From contig CBDFGS010000013.1 of the NCBI GenBank assembly GCA_965247255.1, positions 558,001 through 622,000 on the forward strand: DNA of 64,000 bases, given 5' to 3'. Under the pieces are notes generated by a model. The model did not search any database. It was not told the DNA's origin and saw only the letters and a list, made by a program, of their open reading frames with translations. Source of the stretch: CBDFGS01 sp965247255. Lineage in GTDB: Bacteria; Chloroflexota; Dehalococcoidia; Lucifugimonadales; CAUZJF01. Of the stretch, positions 25,830 through 35,911 are shown piece by piece. The first letter of the stretch is position 1. Every line of letters starts with the position of its first letter. Both the position numbers and the translations under genes were made by a program.

Positions 25830-26480
25830 TCTTTCTGGCCCGGTAAGCCGTGAGTTATCCGAGGATCAGGACTGGCGCAACGAGACGATCTGTGCTACTC
25901 AGACCACTAACAGCAACGACAAAGTGTGCCGTTGTGGCCTGGTCTCGACCGAAAGGCCTGAGCTTCGAGGTGTTCGCTGAAACCTCACGATCCAGATTCC
26001 GTCGGGCTGCATCCCACGACCACCGAGGCGTCCTCGTTGGTACGGTACTCGTACTTGGGCCCCGTCGGACCATGGACTCTGTACACGATTCGGAATCCGC
26101 GCGTCGCGACCTCGGCGTAGGCGGTGTCAGGCTGCGGGCAGCCCAGACTAGTGTTGCTCCACTCCATGGGAACGAACTCTTCCAGTTGTGCGATACGCAC
26201 CACAGCGAAGCCAGGATCGATCACGGACTCAGTCGACGGCTGGGTGATAACCCTCGACACTACTGATTCAGGGTCACCTTCGGCGCCGAAGATCCACATC
26301 AGGTCGGAATGCAGTGCAACGCTGACGCCGTTCGCCCCGAACACCTCGATTCGTCTGTCGTAAACACCCGCCGGCAGGCTATCAGGGATGACCGATGCCC
26401 CTTGGAGAGGGAATATGAGGGTCTGCTGCGCGGGGTCGAAAGTGAATTGTTGGGTGAAGTGAGATGAGTTGTCTTTTGAC
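25830..26480 (-). repeat. Arm 1 of an inverted duplication
   Basis: This segment matches 31196-31850 in the opposite orientation. The shared part covers the last 165 or so codons of the TolB-like gene plus about 150 bases beyond its stop, where a convergent frame ends in STERPELRGVR (VSPERPELRAVR in the other arm). Confidence 0.75.
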
Positions 26481-27570
26481 AACGTCACAATGACGCCGAT
26501 CACCGGGTTTGCAAAAGTGCAGAAGAATCGGTTAGCCAGGTCGAAACCCGTTGGCAAAGGGTCCAATCCTCTAATCGCTCGAATAGGGCCGGGCGGTGTG
26601 GTTGTCGGGGTCCATGGGCAGGCAGGGAATCCCGTCCGCGTCACTGGAAGAGGTAATAATGTTGCAGTCGTGGATACGGGAGTAGGAACAGGGCTCGTTG
26701 TCGGGGTAGCCTGAGGCAAAGCCTGAGCGAACAGTGTCCCGCTCGTGTCCTGCGAGATACCCCATGCGGGCCGACGCCGACTTTGTATCTCTGAGGGGAA
26801 CCTGGTCGTTAGCCTATTCATGCCGCCGTCGTCAACATCGATAGTAAAGATCTCCCACACTCCATCAACCAGGGAACTAACCGCGATCTTAGTAGCGTCG
26901 GGTGACCAGTCAGGTTCTCTGGCCCAGGCGCTGGAGTCGCTGACAGGGGTTTGCTCCGATCCATCGGCGTTCATGACATATACCCTAAGGCGAGTATCAC
27001 GATCGGATGTAAAGGCGATTCTCGTTCCGTCGGGAGACCAGTCAGGTTCGGAGTCTTTACTTGAGCTATCCGTGATGTTGACCGCATTGGACCCGTCGAC
27101 ATTCATGACGAAGATCTCGAGCTCTCCATCGCGGTCGGATGTGAATGCGATACGCGAACCGTCCGGAGACCAGTCGGGTTCTGTGTCTGTGCTAGTGCTG
27201 TTCGTGAGGTTGACCCGGTTCGTTCCATTAGCATCCATTACTACTATGTCAAAACCGGAACCGCGCTGAGAGGCGTAAGCAATGCGAGAGCCGTTGGGGG
27301 ACCACGCAGGCTGAATGTCCTTGTGAGGGCTGTCGTAGGTGAGGATCGTGCGATTTGAGCCGTCGCGGTCGATCACGAAGATATCCAGAGATCCAGCAAG
27401 TCTCCCTACATTTCCTACTGAATCAAAGGCGATCTGGTTCCCGTCGGGCGACCAGGCAGGATTGTCATCGAAGAGAAGCGAGAGGGAGAAGCTGAGCGTA
27501 GTGAGTCTGGTCAGCGTGCCATCGGCAGGGTCGACTACATTTATCTCAGATATCTCTGCTTCTGGTCTAA
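25985..27570 (-). pseudogene. TolB-like (PD40) beta-propeller protein, 5' end removed by IS1380
   Basis: Five or more PD40 blades are visible: PAWSPDGNQIAFDS, PAWSPNGSRIAYAS, PDWSPDGSRIAFTSDRDG, PDWSPDGTRIAFTSDRDT, PDWSPDATKIAVSS. A Thr/Pro linker (PTTSPVPTPVSTTAT) joins a C-terminal beta domain (FTQQFTFDPAQQTLIFPLQG, EVFGANGVSVALHSDLMWIF). The native part begins near EINVVDPADGTLTRLT at the IS1380 tip; the upstream signal region is lost and the open frame there is IS DNA. Probably once an exported propeller protein. Confidence 0.8.
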
Positions 27571-27571
27571 A

Positions 27572-29275
27572 CCCGAATCCACCGAAGGACGTCCTTGGGG
27601 ACAGCCCTTGAAGAAGCCAGCGGGTGCTCCTCTGAATCTGGGATAATGGTTTTGGAACAGAAACCCGCCCGGAAACAAGGAGCACCCAATAGATGCTGCC
27701 ACAGAACAAACCCGACCGTATCCGCATCCTCTTTGACGACCATCGCCTGGTGGCCAATGCCGGCCTGCTCCTGCCGGCCACCCTAGCCCGGCACCTGGGC
27801 CTGCGGGAACTCGTCGACCATCACCTTGACCTCGGCGGAGCGCCGGGACGGGCGAACACTGGGGACAAGATGCTGACGCTGGTCGCTTCCGCGCTGGCAG
27901 GCGGCGACTGCATCGACGACGCCGATGCGCTGCGCGCTGGTGGGACGGTTGGTGTTCTAGGCTGCGTGGTCAAGGCGCCATCCACCCTGGGGACCTTCCT
28001 GCGCAGCTTCCGGTGGGGGCATGTCCGTCAACTCGACCGCGTGAGCCGCCAGTTGTTGGCCCGGGCCTGGGCCGCTGGGGCCGGACCCGGCGACTCGCCC
28101 CTGACCATCGACCTGGACTCGACCATCTGCGAGACCTATGGACTGGCCAAGGAGGGAGCGCGCCACCACGGCTATACCGGCGCCCGCGGCTATCACCCGC
28201 TGCTGGCCATTGCCGCCGGCACCGGCGAGGTGCTGATGTCCCGGCTGCGCGAGGGCCGGGCCAACACCGCCCGTGGCGCCGCCCACTTCCTGCGTGAGAC
28301 GGTGGGGCGGGTGCGCTACGGCGGGGCCAGGGGACAACTCACGGTGCGGGCCGACAGCGGCTTCTACGCCCACACTGTCGTTGCCGCCTGCCGGGAAATG
28401 GATGTCCGCTTCTCTATCACCATCCGCCAGCGCGCCAGGCTGCGGGATCTGATCGAGGCGATACCAGAGGAGGACTGGACTCCCATTCCCTACTGGATGG
28501 ACGGCGCCGCCGATGTCGCCGAGACGACTTACACCCCGTTCCAGACCAAGCCGGACGCCGCGCCGGTGCGGCTCATTGTCCGGCGGGTGAAGCCGACGCC
28601 CGGTTCCCAGCTCGCCCTCTTCGCCAGATACAGCTATCACGCCTTCATCACCGACCGCGATGGGGAGACGCTGGAACTGGAGGCCGATCATCGCCGCCAC
28701 GCCGAGGTCGAGAACGCCATACGCGACCTCAAGTACGGCGTCGGGCTGAACCACATGCCGTCGGCGCGCTTCGCCGCCAACGGCGCCTGGCTGGCGGTCC
28801 AGGTGATGGCGCATAACCTGGCCCGCTGGACGGCGCGGATTGGTCTGGGCGAGCGGACCGTGATCACCAAGACCCTCAGGCGGCGGGTCTTCGCTCTGGT
28901 GGGACGGATCACCCGCTCGGCGCGCCGCCTCACTTTGCATCTCCCCCGGCGCTGGCCTTGGGAAACCCAGTTCACTCGCGCCTTGGCCCGGCTGCAAGCC
29001 ATTCCGTTCCCGGCCTGACGGCCAGCCTGCAACTGACCCAACGTCCCCGCAATCTCGCGCCACCCCGGTCGCGAGAGTCCCCTGCTGCGTATCCTCTCGC
29101 CTTCCCGCGCATCGCAACTCCCGCATAGGGCCTTAGGGGCCCTGTGCGGCCACTGAAGACCGCCCGCCGGCCTCCCATCTACCCCAAGACCCCAGGCCAT
29201 CTCCCCTGTAGCTCCCTCACCCACCCCCTTCCGCTGCCCTCACGCCGTCCATCGGTGTCCTTCGGTGGATTCGGG
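27572..29275 (+). mobile_element. IS1380-family insertion sequence, copy 1
   Basis: Inverted tips CCCGAATCCACCGAAGGA at 27572 and its complement ending 29275. The transposase frame is intact. Flanks are CTAAA and CTTAG, so a target duplication is not evident. Copy 2 at 39856 has the same tips and orientation. Confidence 0.88.
27693..29018 (+). CDS. IS1380-family transposase, copy 1
   Basis: 441 residues, DDE superfamily (group 1). Likely catalytic acidic residues lie in TIDLDSTICETYG, TVRADSGFYAH and the late VENAIRDLKYGVGLNHMPS. The conserved start LLPATLARHLGL and end LARWTARIGLG match copy 2, with scattered substitutions, so the copies are not recent duplicates of each other. Confidence 0.93.
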   Translation: MLPQNKPDRIRILFDDHRLVANAGLLLPATLARHLGLRELVDHHLDLGGAPGRANTGDKMLTLVASALAGGDCIDDADALRAGGTVGVLGCVVKAPSTLGTFLRSFRWGHVRQLDRVSRQLLARAWAAGAGPGDSPLTIDLDSTICETYGLAKEGARHHGYTGARGYHPLLAIAAGTGEVLMSRLREGRANTARGAAHFLRETVGRVRYGGARGQLTVRADSGFYAHTVVAACREMDVRFSITIRQRARLRDLIEAIPEEDWTPIPYWMDGAADVAETTYTPFQTKPDAAPVRLIVRRVKPTPGSQLALFARYSYHAFITDRDGETLELEADHRRHAEVENAIRDLKYGVGLNHMPSARFAANGAWLAVQVMAHNLARWTARIGLGERTVITKTLRRRVFALVGRITRSARRLTLHLPRRWPWETQFTRALARLQAIPFPA

Positions 29276-29368
29276 CTTAGCGGCAGCCGCTTCGTTAGCA
29301 CGAGCGCCCGAAGCTGGCGAGCCTGGTGTGACCAGGGACTCGCAACACGCTTCTGGTGTGGGAGATGC

Positions 29369-29398
29369 GCAGAAGTGAACCCAGTCTGGAGTCCGAGG
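29369..29398 (+). repeat. Truncated type B repeat
   Basis: AGAAGTGAACCCAGTCTGGA followed by GTCCGAGG; only one arm of the palindrome remains. It lies between the IS1380 end and the 3' end of the SBBP gene. The rest of 29276-29422 holds nothing. Confidence 0.6.
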
Positions 29399-29422
29399 GC
29401 GACGTATCTGACAACTGACGAT

Positions 29423-31042
29423 CTACTCCACCCGAAGCTTGGTGACGTATCGGTCGCCTGCGACGTAGACGTTCCCCTCGTAGTCTGTTGCGACACGGTG
29501 CGCACCATGCGCTGACGGGCCGGGGAGGCGTGTCCATAACTCTGTGCCCCAGGGACTGTACTTGCGGACGAAAGCACCTACCGCCTGGCCGTGTAAGACA
29601 CCCAGCTGGCCAGCCAGGTAGACGTTTCCTTTCCTATCCACGGCCACATCATCGGCGCCTTCACGCCCCGGGGGGTCGCTGGAGAACTGGCGGGTCCACA
29701 CTTCGTTTCCGTCGGGACCATATCTGCGGATGAATATCCCCCGAGAAGACTGGCCTCGTAGAGGGCCACCAACGCCCGCTACGTAGGCGTTCCCGTCCTG
29801 GTCGACGGCCAGTCCCCCGGGTGAAACGTTCCTCGGTCCGCCGAACTGGCGTGTCCACAATTCCTCGCCAAGGGGACCGTACTTGCGAAGGAAAAGACTG
29901 ATCGAGACCTCTCGGCCCGGGGAGGTCTGACCGCGTACAGTGCCGCCAGTTAGGCCGAAGAGGAAGACGTTGCCGCTTGCGTCTGCAGCAACCCTCGAAC
30001 CACCCCCCCGTGGCACCGGGCCAAACTGGCGGGTCCAGAGTTCGTCGCCGTGAGGATCGTACTTGCGGAGGAAGATACCCGATGAGCCCTGGCCCGGGAG
30101 AGGGCTAGCCTCACCGGCAACCAATACGTTGCCCCCTTCGTCCACCGCGATGCTAGTAGCTCGTGCGGACGCCCCCGCCCCCAACTGGCGGGTCCACACC
30201 TCGGCGCTATCTGTCTGCTCATCAGCGGCCTTGGGATCGTACTTGCTTACAAGTACCATGGGCCCGCTCGGCGAACTCTGGCCCGGTGGTATGTAGCTGG
30301 CACCGCTCGCCACGTACACGTTGCCGGTTCGGTCCAATGCCAGGCGCCAATGGACAAGACCACCAAACTCGCCGAACCAGACCTCGGCACCCTGCGTATC
30401 GTACCTGCGCACAAAGGAGGTCGACTTTCCCGGCAAAACGCCCTGAACATAACCGACCGTGTACACATTCCCGTAGCAGTCCGCCGCCATGTCCCTGATC
30501 GATGCCCGGTCTGTGGGGGCGAGATGAGTGGTCCACACACCGGCCGCGCGGGGGGCTGCCGGAGCGGGAGTCGGCGTCGGAGTGGTAGTTATCAGGACGG
30601 CCGGAGGTGGCATTGAGTTAAGCGGTAGGCGCAAGAGTAGTGATCCCCGCGTGCTCTGATCCAGGCGTGGAGAGTACGGTATCTGTTGGACCGGTATCCG
30701 TTTCGAGGTTGGTGAAGTGGCCTGAGGGCACGCGGGTGCTATTAGCCCGGTTGGGGAGACCCCAGGTGTTGGCGTGGGCGATAGGACGGACCGCGGAGTT
30801 GCGGGTATAGAGGTGGCGGTGAAACTGGATGCCTCCATAGTCTGAGGGGATGGATCCCTAGGCGTTGGCACAGGTGGGCGGACGGAGCGAGGATTCGGGG
30901 GTGTAGCCGTAGGGGTCAAGATGGATGGTTCCATAGTCCGAGGCGATGGCTCCCCATCGCCGCAAGTGGCAAGCAGCGCCACGCTCAACAACAGGAGGAA
31001 GAGCGCACGTTTTTGTGATCTACCGGCGCGAATGGGGCCCAT
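29423..31042 (-). CDS. SBBP-repeat beta-propeller lipoprotein
   Basis: 539 residues from ATG 31042 (TTG 31054 is possible). Lipobox LATC in ALFLLLLSVALLATCGDGE, then a 130-residue Pro/Thr/Ser linker with internal repetition (PTPTATPPNPRSVRPPVPTP), and about seven SBBP blades: WTRQFG, DxxGNVYVAG, GQSSxGIFIRKYDPxGxELW. The product should be surface-anchored with the propeller on a long stalk. Function unknown; SBBP propellers are common in exported binding proteins. A fragment of a second copy is at 31868-32286. Confidence 0.85.
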   Translation of the reverse strand: MGPIRAGRSQKRALFLLLLSVALLATCGDGEPSPRTMEPSILTPTATPPNPRSVRPPVPTPRDPSPQTMEASSFTATSIPATPRSVLSPTPTPGVSPTGLIAPACPQATSPTSKRIPVQQIPYSPRLDQSTRGSLLLRLPLNSMPPPAVLITTTPTPTPAPAAPRAAGVWTTHLAPTDRASIRDMAADCYGNVYTVGYVQGVLPGKSTSFVRRYDTQGAEVWFGEFGGLVHWRLALDRTGNVYVASGASYIPPGQSSPSGPMVLVSKYDPKAADEQTDSAEVWTRQLGAGASARATSIAVDEGGNVLVAGEASPLPGQGSSGIFLRKYDPHGDELWTRQFGPVPRGGGSRVAADASGNVFLFGLTGGTVRGQTSPGREVSISLFLRKYGPLGEELWTRQFGGPRNVSPGGLAVDQDGNAYVAGVGGPLRGQSSRGIFIRRYGPDGNEVWTRQFSSDPPGREGADDVAVDRKGNVYLAGQLGVLHGQAVGAFVRKYSPWGTELWTRLPGPSAHGAHRVATDYEGNVYVAGDRYVTKLRVE

Positions 31043-31195
31043 GTCTGTCCACAAAGCGGATAGCTCGCCTTCAGATTATATCTGGCAGTGAGACGCCCCG
31101 GGGCACCGAGGATTACAAAATGGCGATAAACGTGACTGATCCAATCACAACAGCCTCTCCCCTTCGCTATTTCGACTAGAATGCCGCAGCATAAT

Positions 31196-31686
31196 CCACC
31201 ACACCTCTCACTTCACCCAAGAATTCACTTTCGACCCCGCGCAGCAGACCCTCATATTCCCTCTCCAAGGGGCATCGGTCATCCCTTGATAGCCTGCCGG
31301 CGGGTGCTTACGACAGACGAATCGAGGTGTTCGGGGCGAAAGGCGTCAGCGTTGCACTGCATTCCGATCTGATGTGGATCTTCGGCGCCGAAGGTGACCC
31401 TGAGTCAGTAGTGTCGAGGGCTATCACCCAGCCGTCGATTGAATCCGTGATCGATCCTGGCTTCGCTGTGGTGCGTATCGCACAACTGGAAGAGTTCGTT
31501 CCCATGGAGTGGAGCAATACTAGTCTGGGCTGCCCGCAACCTGACACCGCTTACACCGAGGTCGCGACGCGCGGATTCCGAATCGTGTACAGAGTCCATA
31601 GTCCGACGACGCCCAAGTACGAGTACCGTACCAACGAGGACGCCTCGGTGGTCGTGGAATGCAGCACGCCGGGATCTGGATCGTAG
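31196..31686 (+). pseudogene. TolB-like protein C-terminal fragment (duplicate)
   Basis: Reads SHFTQEFTFDPAQQTLIFPL and QGASVIP, then a one-base insertion (CCTTGATAG) shifts the frame, and RIEVFGAKGVSVALHSDLMW continues to CSTPGSGS. It matches the end of the gene at 25985 with few substitutions but in opposite orientation. Confidence 0.85.
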
Positions 31687-31850
31687 GGTTTCAGCGAACG
31701 GCGCGAAGCTCAGGCCTTTCGGGCGAGACCAGGTCGCACCGGTACACCTTGTCGTTGCTGGCGGGGTGGCCGGAGTGGTACAGGTAGTCGTTTTGCGCCA
31801 GTCCTGATCCTCGGATAACTTACGGCTCACCGGGCCAGAAAGAGAGATCC
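31196..31850 (+). repeat. Arm 2 of the inverted duplication
   Basis: Homologous to 25830-26480 inverted. Beyond the TolB fragment, the minus strand carries LAQNDYLYHSGHPASNDKVY then RCDLVSPERPELRAVR and a stop, the end of an otherwise missing convergent gene. Confidence 0.75.
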
Positions 31851-31867
31851 AGCGACCTTTGCGACTC

Positions 31868-32286
31868 CCCGTCCGCTTGTTCATCAAGGGGTTTCCGTCT
31901 CGGGCACATTGGGCTTTCATCGCCGGGCTCCACCTGATGGTGACCGCCTGCGGCGATTCCCCGCCGCCCACTTCAGAACAGGGCCTCTGGGCCTCGCTGC
32001 GGGAGTAACAGACGATGTCTACATGTTCGGACACACCGTGCGCGGCGTCTTCATCCGTAAGTACGACAATGCTGGCGGCGAGTTGTGGACTCGCCAATTC
32101 GGTATTCCTCTGACCCGAAACATTCACGTTTTTCTGGGTGATGTCGCAGCGGACCAATTCGGCAACCTGTACGCTGTAGGTCGGGCGAGCAGAGCACTAC
32201 CCGGCCAGACGGCGGCTGGCCACTTTGATGCCATCGTTCGTAAGTACGACCGAGATGGATATACTGAGGTTACATTGCCGAGATAG
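31868..32286 (+). pseudogene. Decayed SBBP lipoprotein
   Basis: A 5' remnant reads FIAGLHLMVTACGDSPPPTS with a lipobox-like VTAC and stops after EQGLWASLRE. In another frame SBBP blades follow (DVYMFGHTVRGVFIRKYDNA, GGELWTRQFG, AADQFGNLYAVGRASRALPG) to a stop at 32286. The linker and most blades are deleted relative to 29423-31042. Confidence 0.7.
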
Positions 32287-32867
32287 ACCCTGATCGACAC
32301 GGCTCCCTCTAGGAAGGATGCCGAAGGTCAGGAACCACTTGCGGATAGGATTGAAAGCTTGAGAAAGCCAGGGCAGTGGCGGCGAAACCGTCATACTGGA
32401 AGGCGCTGCTCCTGCACCTACTCGCCGGGTTTGGTCTCTTTCACACCAATCGACGTCTGATAGTGTGGTTGGATACGCGATCGCTGGCTGGGGTTGACGT
32501 GCCACTGACGGCACGATCACGGCGAAAGGCGATGAGCTGACGGTCGAATCGTAGCGGCCTTTTTGGTGATGCCTCTGGCGCCCTTTAGATCAGCTGGGCC
32601 AAGGCGGGCCCCCCGCACCAGGTTTATCACAGAGGAACATACATCCCGATGTTCGTGCAGTGGTGAGTAAAACCGACGGGTTTCCGTTCAGTATCCCGTT
32701 CGTAATCCCCCGCGGGACGCACCCGAGTCCTCGCATAGCTAAGCGCGTACCTCGCGGAGCAGCCCTGTCCCGGTAGAGGATGGCCTCGATCTCCAAAGTG
32801 ATCTTTCAGGGCGTTGACATTACTCACTAACGGGGCCTGCTATCGTTCCTTGTGTCGAGCCTGGGTT
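32287..32867. other. Stretch without supportable genes
   Basis: Several short frames occur on both strands but none has a domain, good start or consistent composition. It may be decayed coding DNA. Confidence 0.45.
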
Positions 32868-33010
32868 GGGGCATTGTGCTAGCATCGAAAGATGTTGCCC
32901 CTGTTCGGTGCCGATAGCGCGAGACTGACTTCTCGACAAGAGCGATTCGTCGAAGAGTACCTCATCGACCTCAGCGCCCTGCTGTCTACAAGCGCGCTGG
33001 TTACACGGCC
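32868..33010 (+). pseudogene. Terminase-small-subunit-like 5' remnant
   Basis: GCTAGCATCGAA(A)GATG and the following codons (ARLTSRQERFVEEYLIDLSA) match the start of the gene at 34326 including the leader GCTAGCATCGAAGCATG. After the frame breaks, YKRAGYTATRA is still recognisable. It runs directly into the NHL gene that follows. Confidence 0.75.
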
Positions 33011-33066
33011 ACTCGCGCGAGTGGCTAAGGATGTCAGGCCGGAGCCGAGGGGGGGAGGTTAGCGGT

Positions 33067-34260
33067 TTGCCGCAAATAAAGCACAGGGCTCTGCTGAGCG
33101 TGCTGTTGGTCGCGGTTACCCTTGGTCTTCTCACCACTGCCGTTGCGCTGGCGGCGGCGGGGGATATCAGCACCGTGGCGGGCAAGGAGATTTCAGCATT
33201 CGGAGGCGACGGGGGCCCGGCCACCAGCGCCTCGTTGTCTTCCCCGCTTAAGGTCGCGGTGGACTCCTCCGGCAACCTCTTCATCGCTGATTCGAGCAGC
33301 CACGTCATCCGCAAGGTGGACACCTCGGGGAACATCAGTACCGTGGCGGGCACTACCGCTCCAACATTCGGAGGCGACGGAGGCCCGGCCACCAGCGCCC
33401 ATCTGAATTTCCCCTCTGACGTCGCAGTGGACTTTTCCGGCAACCTCTTCATCGCTGACCGGAACAACCACCGCGTCCGTAAGGTAGATACCTCGGGGAA
33501 CATCAGCACTGTGGCGGGCACCGGGAACTCAGGATTCTCGGGCGACGGAGGCCCGGCCACGAGCGCGCAGCTTCAGGCTCCTAGGGGCATTGTGGCGGAC
33601 TCTTCCGGCAACCTCTTCATCGCCGACTCGGGCAACAGCCGCATCCGTAAGGTAGACACCTCGGGGAACGTCAGCACCGTTGCTGGCACCGGGACGTCAG
33701 ACCCTAGAGGCGTCGCGGTGGACTCTTCAGGCAATCTCTTCATCGCCGACTCGGGCAACAGTCGCATCCGTAAGGTAGACACCTCGGGGAACGTCAGCAC
33801 CGTTGCGGGCACCGCGACGGGGGGATTCTCGGGCGACGGCGGCCCGGCCACCAACGCCCAGTTGGGCGGCCCGTGGGGCGTCGTGGTTGACTCCTCCGGC
33901 AACCTCTTCATCGCTGACACGTTCAACGAACGCATCCGTAAGGTGGACACCTCAGGGAACATCAGTACCGTGGCAGGCACTGGGACCCATGAATACGGGG
34001 GCGACGGAGGCCCGGCCACCAGCGCCCAATTGAGTTTTCCCTCTGGCGTTGCGGTGGACTCTTCCGGGAACCTCTTCATCGCTGACTCGAGCAACCATCG
34101 CATCCGTAAGGTGGAGGCGGTGGCAGCTGCGGCACCCACCCCCACTCCTACTCCTACACCCGTGCCTGGCGTGAGCACAACGGGTCTCATAGGTCTGGCC
34201 GTGCTCATGGCGGGGGCGGGGGTATTCGCAATGGTGAGGCGCCGGCCGGAAGCCCATTAG
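33067..34260 (+). CDS. NHL-repeat protein with C-terminal membrane anchor
   Basis: About 397 residues. TTG 33067 has GGGGGAGG seven bases upstream; ATG 33031 would add twelve residues. A signal peptide (ALLSVLLVAVTLGLLTTAVALAA) precedes about seven nearly identical NHL blades (DTSGNISTVAG, GDGGPATSAQL, GVAVDSSGNLFIADSSNHRI). A PTPTPTPTP linker leads to a final membrane segment and basic tail (GLIGLAVLMAGAGVFAMVRRRPEAH), a surface-anchor arrangement. Blades are close to identical at DNA level, indicating recent internal amplification. Distinct from the lipoprotein NHL genes by its anchor. Confidence 0.85.
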   Translation: MPQIKHRALLSVLLVAVTLGLLTTAVALAAAGDISTVAGKEISAFGGDGGPATSASLSSPLKVAVDSSGNLFIADSSSHVIRKVDTSGNISTVAGTTAPTFGGDGGPATSAHLNFPSDVAVDFSGNLFIADRNNHRVRKVDTSGNISTVAGTGNSGFSGDGGPATSAQLQAPRGIVADSSGNLFIADSGNSRIRKVDTSGNVSTVAGTGTSDPRGVAVDSSGNLFIADSGNSRIRKVDTSGNVSTVAGTATGGFSGDGGPATNAQLGGPWGVVVDSSGNLFIADTFNERIRKVDTSGNISTVAGTGTHEYGGDGGPATSAQLSFPSGVAVDSSGNLFIADSSNHRIRKVEAVAAAAPTPTPTPTPVPGVSTTGLIGLAVLMAGAGVFAMVRRRPEAH

Positions 34261-34325
34261 TAGCGGGACTCCACTGCCGCCACGGGGCAGGTCCCTTTAT
34301 TAGCAGGTTGAGCTAGCATCGAAGC

Positions 34326-34691
34326 ATGACGTACGTGCCAAGCTCGGATAGGCAAAGACTGACTCCCCGACAGCAGCGATTCGTGGCGGAATACCTCATC
34401 GACTTGAACGCCACAGCCACCTACAAGCGCGCCGGCTACACCGCCAAGGGCAACGCAGCTGAGGTGAACGCGTCGCGACTGCTCAGGAAGGCTAAGGTGG
34501 CTGGCGAGATTCAGCGCCGCGAAGCCGAACGCGGAGCACGCACTGAGACCGCCCAGGACCTAGTCATTTATGGGCTACGTTCCATCGTAGACGACGATAC
34601 GGCATCTGATTCGGTCCGAGTCAGAGCGCTGGAGTTGCTAGGTAGGCACTTAGGAATGTGGCCCAACGTCCCAAGGCGGACGTGGCGCTAG
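34326..34691 (+). CDS. Phage terminase small-subunit-like protein (orphan)
   Basis: 121 residues. LTPRQQRFVAEYLIDLNATA, YKRAGYTAKGNAAEVNASRL and LRKAKVAGEIQRREAERGAR are the core of the Terminase_2 (XtmA-like) family, an HTH protein that recognises phage DNA for packaging. ALELLGRHLGMW closes the conserved region; the last residues diverge, and the tail found elsewhere (DALxxxEIDALLDSV) is missing, so the gene may be shortened. No large terminase, portal or capsid gene is in the window. Fragments of relatives lie at 5269, 7260, 11954, 32868, 35743, 35912 and 38881. Confidence 0.82.
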   Translation: MTYVPSSDRQRLTPRQQRFVAEYLIDLNATATYKRAGYTAKGNAAEVNASRLLRKAKVAGEIQRREAERGARTETAQDLVIYGLRSIVDDDTASDSVRVRALELLGRHLGMWPNVPRRTWR

Positions 34692-34711
34692 GTGGGGGAT
34701 TGGCGCAGGAG

Positions 34712-34750
34712 TGAACCCGGTCAGGGAACCCAGAATGGTCTGGGACTCCC
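34712..34750 (+). repeat. Type A repeat
   Basis: TGAACCCGGTCAGGGAACCC through GGTCTGGGACTCCC. It lies just after the terminase-like gene and 23 bases before the oxygenase start. Confidence 0.85.
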
Positions 34751-34772
34751 ATGAGGGTAGGAAGGAAAACAG

Positions 34773-35618
34773 ATGTCATCGCATCGCTGGATCCCGGCCG
34801 AGCTTGACCTGGACACAATACTGGCCAGGTACCCACGCCCTCTGGATGCCCTAGCGTCTAGCGAGGTACCGGCGTTTATCATTCGGCGAGCTTTCGATCC
34901 GAAGCAGTGCACGGCGCTCATCAGACGGTTCTACGACCGGGGCCTTCTCTACGATCCGCGCAAACTGCCGCAGGACCACCACAAAGGACGCGTCGATATC
35001 GGCACGTCCTCCGCGGGCATCGGAGACCCGAAGCGCTTCTTTGAGAACACTGCGCAAGTCCATAAGCTATTCGAAACGCTGTTCGAGGGTTACGCTAATC
35101 CTATCAAGGTCATATACGATACGATTTCCGTTCTGGCACCCGACAAGCGCGTCATGACTGCCCATGAAAGCGACGGGAGGCTGTTTGGCCCCGCCATTTT
35201 CCGCTGCTATTACGAGGACCGCGGGCACGGGCCTCACTTCGATTCCACGCGCAAGGATCGATTGCAAGACAGTCCCCGTGGCAGGAGTGCAGTAGGGCGT
35301 TTCGAGACCCAGTTCTCGGCCGTGACGTGCTTTCAGAATGCCGGGCGATTCGAGGGTGACGACGCCGGTCAGGCGTTTATATATCGAGAGCAGTGGTCGC
35401 CCGACCTGAAGCCCGACTGGAACAAAACGTACCGCGAAGAAGCGAGCAAGCGAGGCATCGAACGGGTCCACCTGGATCTGGATCAAGGTGATATGTACGT
35501 GTTCTGTACTGAGCACATTCACGAAGTGCCCCCCGTTCGAGGCGACACGCCCCGCATCACCCTTGCGGCATTTTTCGGTTCTTCAGGAGACAACGACGAG
35601 ATTTTCGTGTGGTCGTAG
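34773..35618 (+). CDS. 2-oxoglutarate/Fe(II)-dependent oxygenase-like protein
   Basis: 281 residues. The double-stranded beta-helix metal site is visible: H155-x-D157 (GHGPHFDSTR), distal H250 (TEHIHEVPPV) and R261 (DTPRITLAAF) spaced as the 2-oxoglutarate-binding Arg. Such enzymes hydroxylate small molecules, amino acids or proteins; the substrate is unknown. GGAAGG lies just before the ATG. Cytoplasmic, no signal. It is sandwiched between two repeat units (34712 and 35869). Confidence 0.75.
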   Translation: MSSHRWIPAELDLDTILARYPRPLDALASSEVPAFIIRRAFDPKQCTALIRRFYDRGLLYDPRKLPQDHHKGRVDIGTSSAGIGDPKRFFENTAQVHKLFETLFEGYANPIKVIYDTISVLAPDKRVMTAHESDGRLFGPAIFRCYYEDRGHGPHFDSTRKDRLQDSPRGRSAVGRFETQFSAVTCFQNAGRFEGDDAGQAFIYREQWSPDLKPDWNKTYREEASKRGIERVHLDLDQGDMYVFCTEHIHEVPPVRGDTPRITLAAFFGSSGDNDEIFVWS

Positions 35619-35742
35619 TGCAAGGTGGTTTTCACGCCTCCTCAGTCGCCCAGCCGCGGGCGTGGTGTTTGGCCGCGTCGAAGTCGCCGCCGTGCTCGAG
35701 CACCGATGCCCCGCACAGCCTTATCCGCTCGGGCGTCTTCAG

Positions 35743-35909
35743 ACGAAGCTGACCGCATAGCCCGGGATGTTTCCAACATCGTTATGGCCAAGCTCGAGAC
35801 GCGCATCAAGCTTGATCAGGAGCAACGGGCCTCGTGCTCGCCGGGGGACCAGGGGAGCGGCTCGGGCGATGAACCCGGTTAGGGAACCTGCGCGGGCTTG
35901 GGGACTCCG
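35743..35909 (+). repeat. TerS-type tail with type A repeat (core 35869-35909)
   Basis: A tail reading SNIVMAKLETRIKLDQEQRA then DQGSGSGDEPG stops inside the repeat at 35882. The repeat ends two bases before the next ORF. Confidence 0.75.
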
Positions 35910-35911
35910 GG

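Noticed and set aside
27957..29126. Long minus-strand frames opposite the IS1380 transposases (also 39884-41098)
   Set aside because: Shadow frames of a GC-rich gene; Gly/Ala/His/Gln-rich without domains.
31405..32157. 250-codon minus-strand frame
   Set aside because: Runs across the duplicated TolB end and the decayed SBBP gene in the wrong strand; not coherent.
32820..33560. Minus-strand frames with repeated AGPPSPxN and PATVLMFPEVSTLR, also 33573-34208 and 6135-6941
   Set aside because: Antisense of NHL blades; the apparent repeats mirror the sense repeats.
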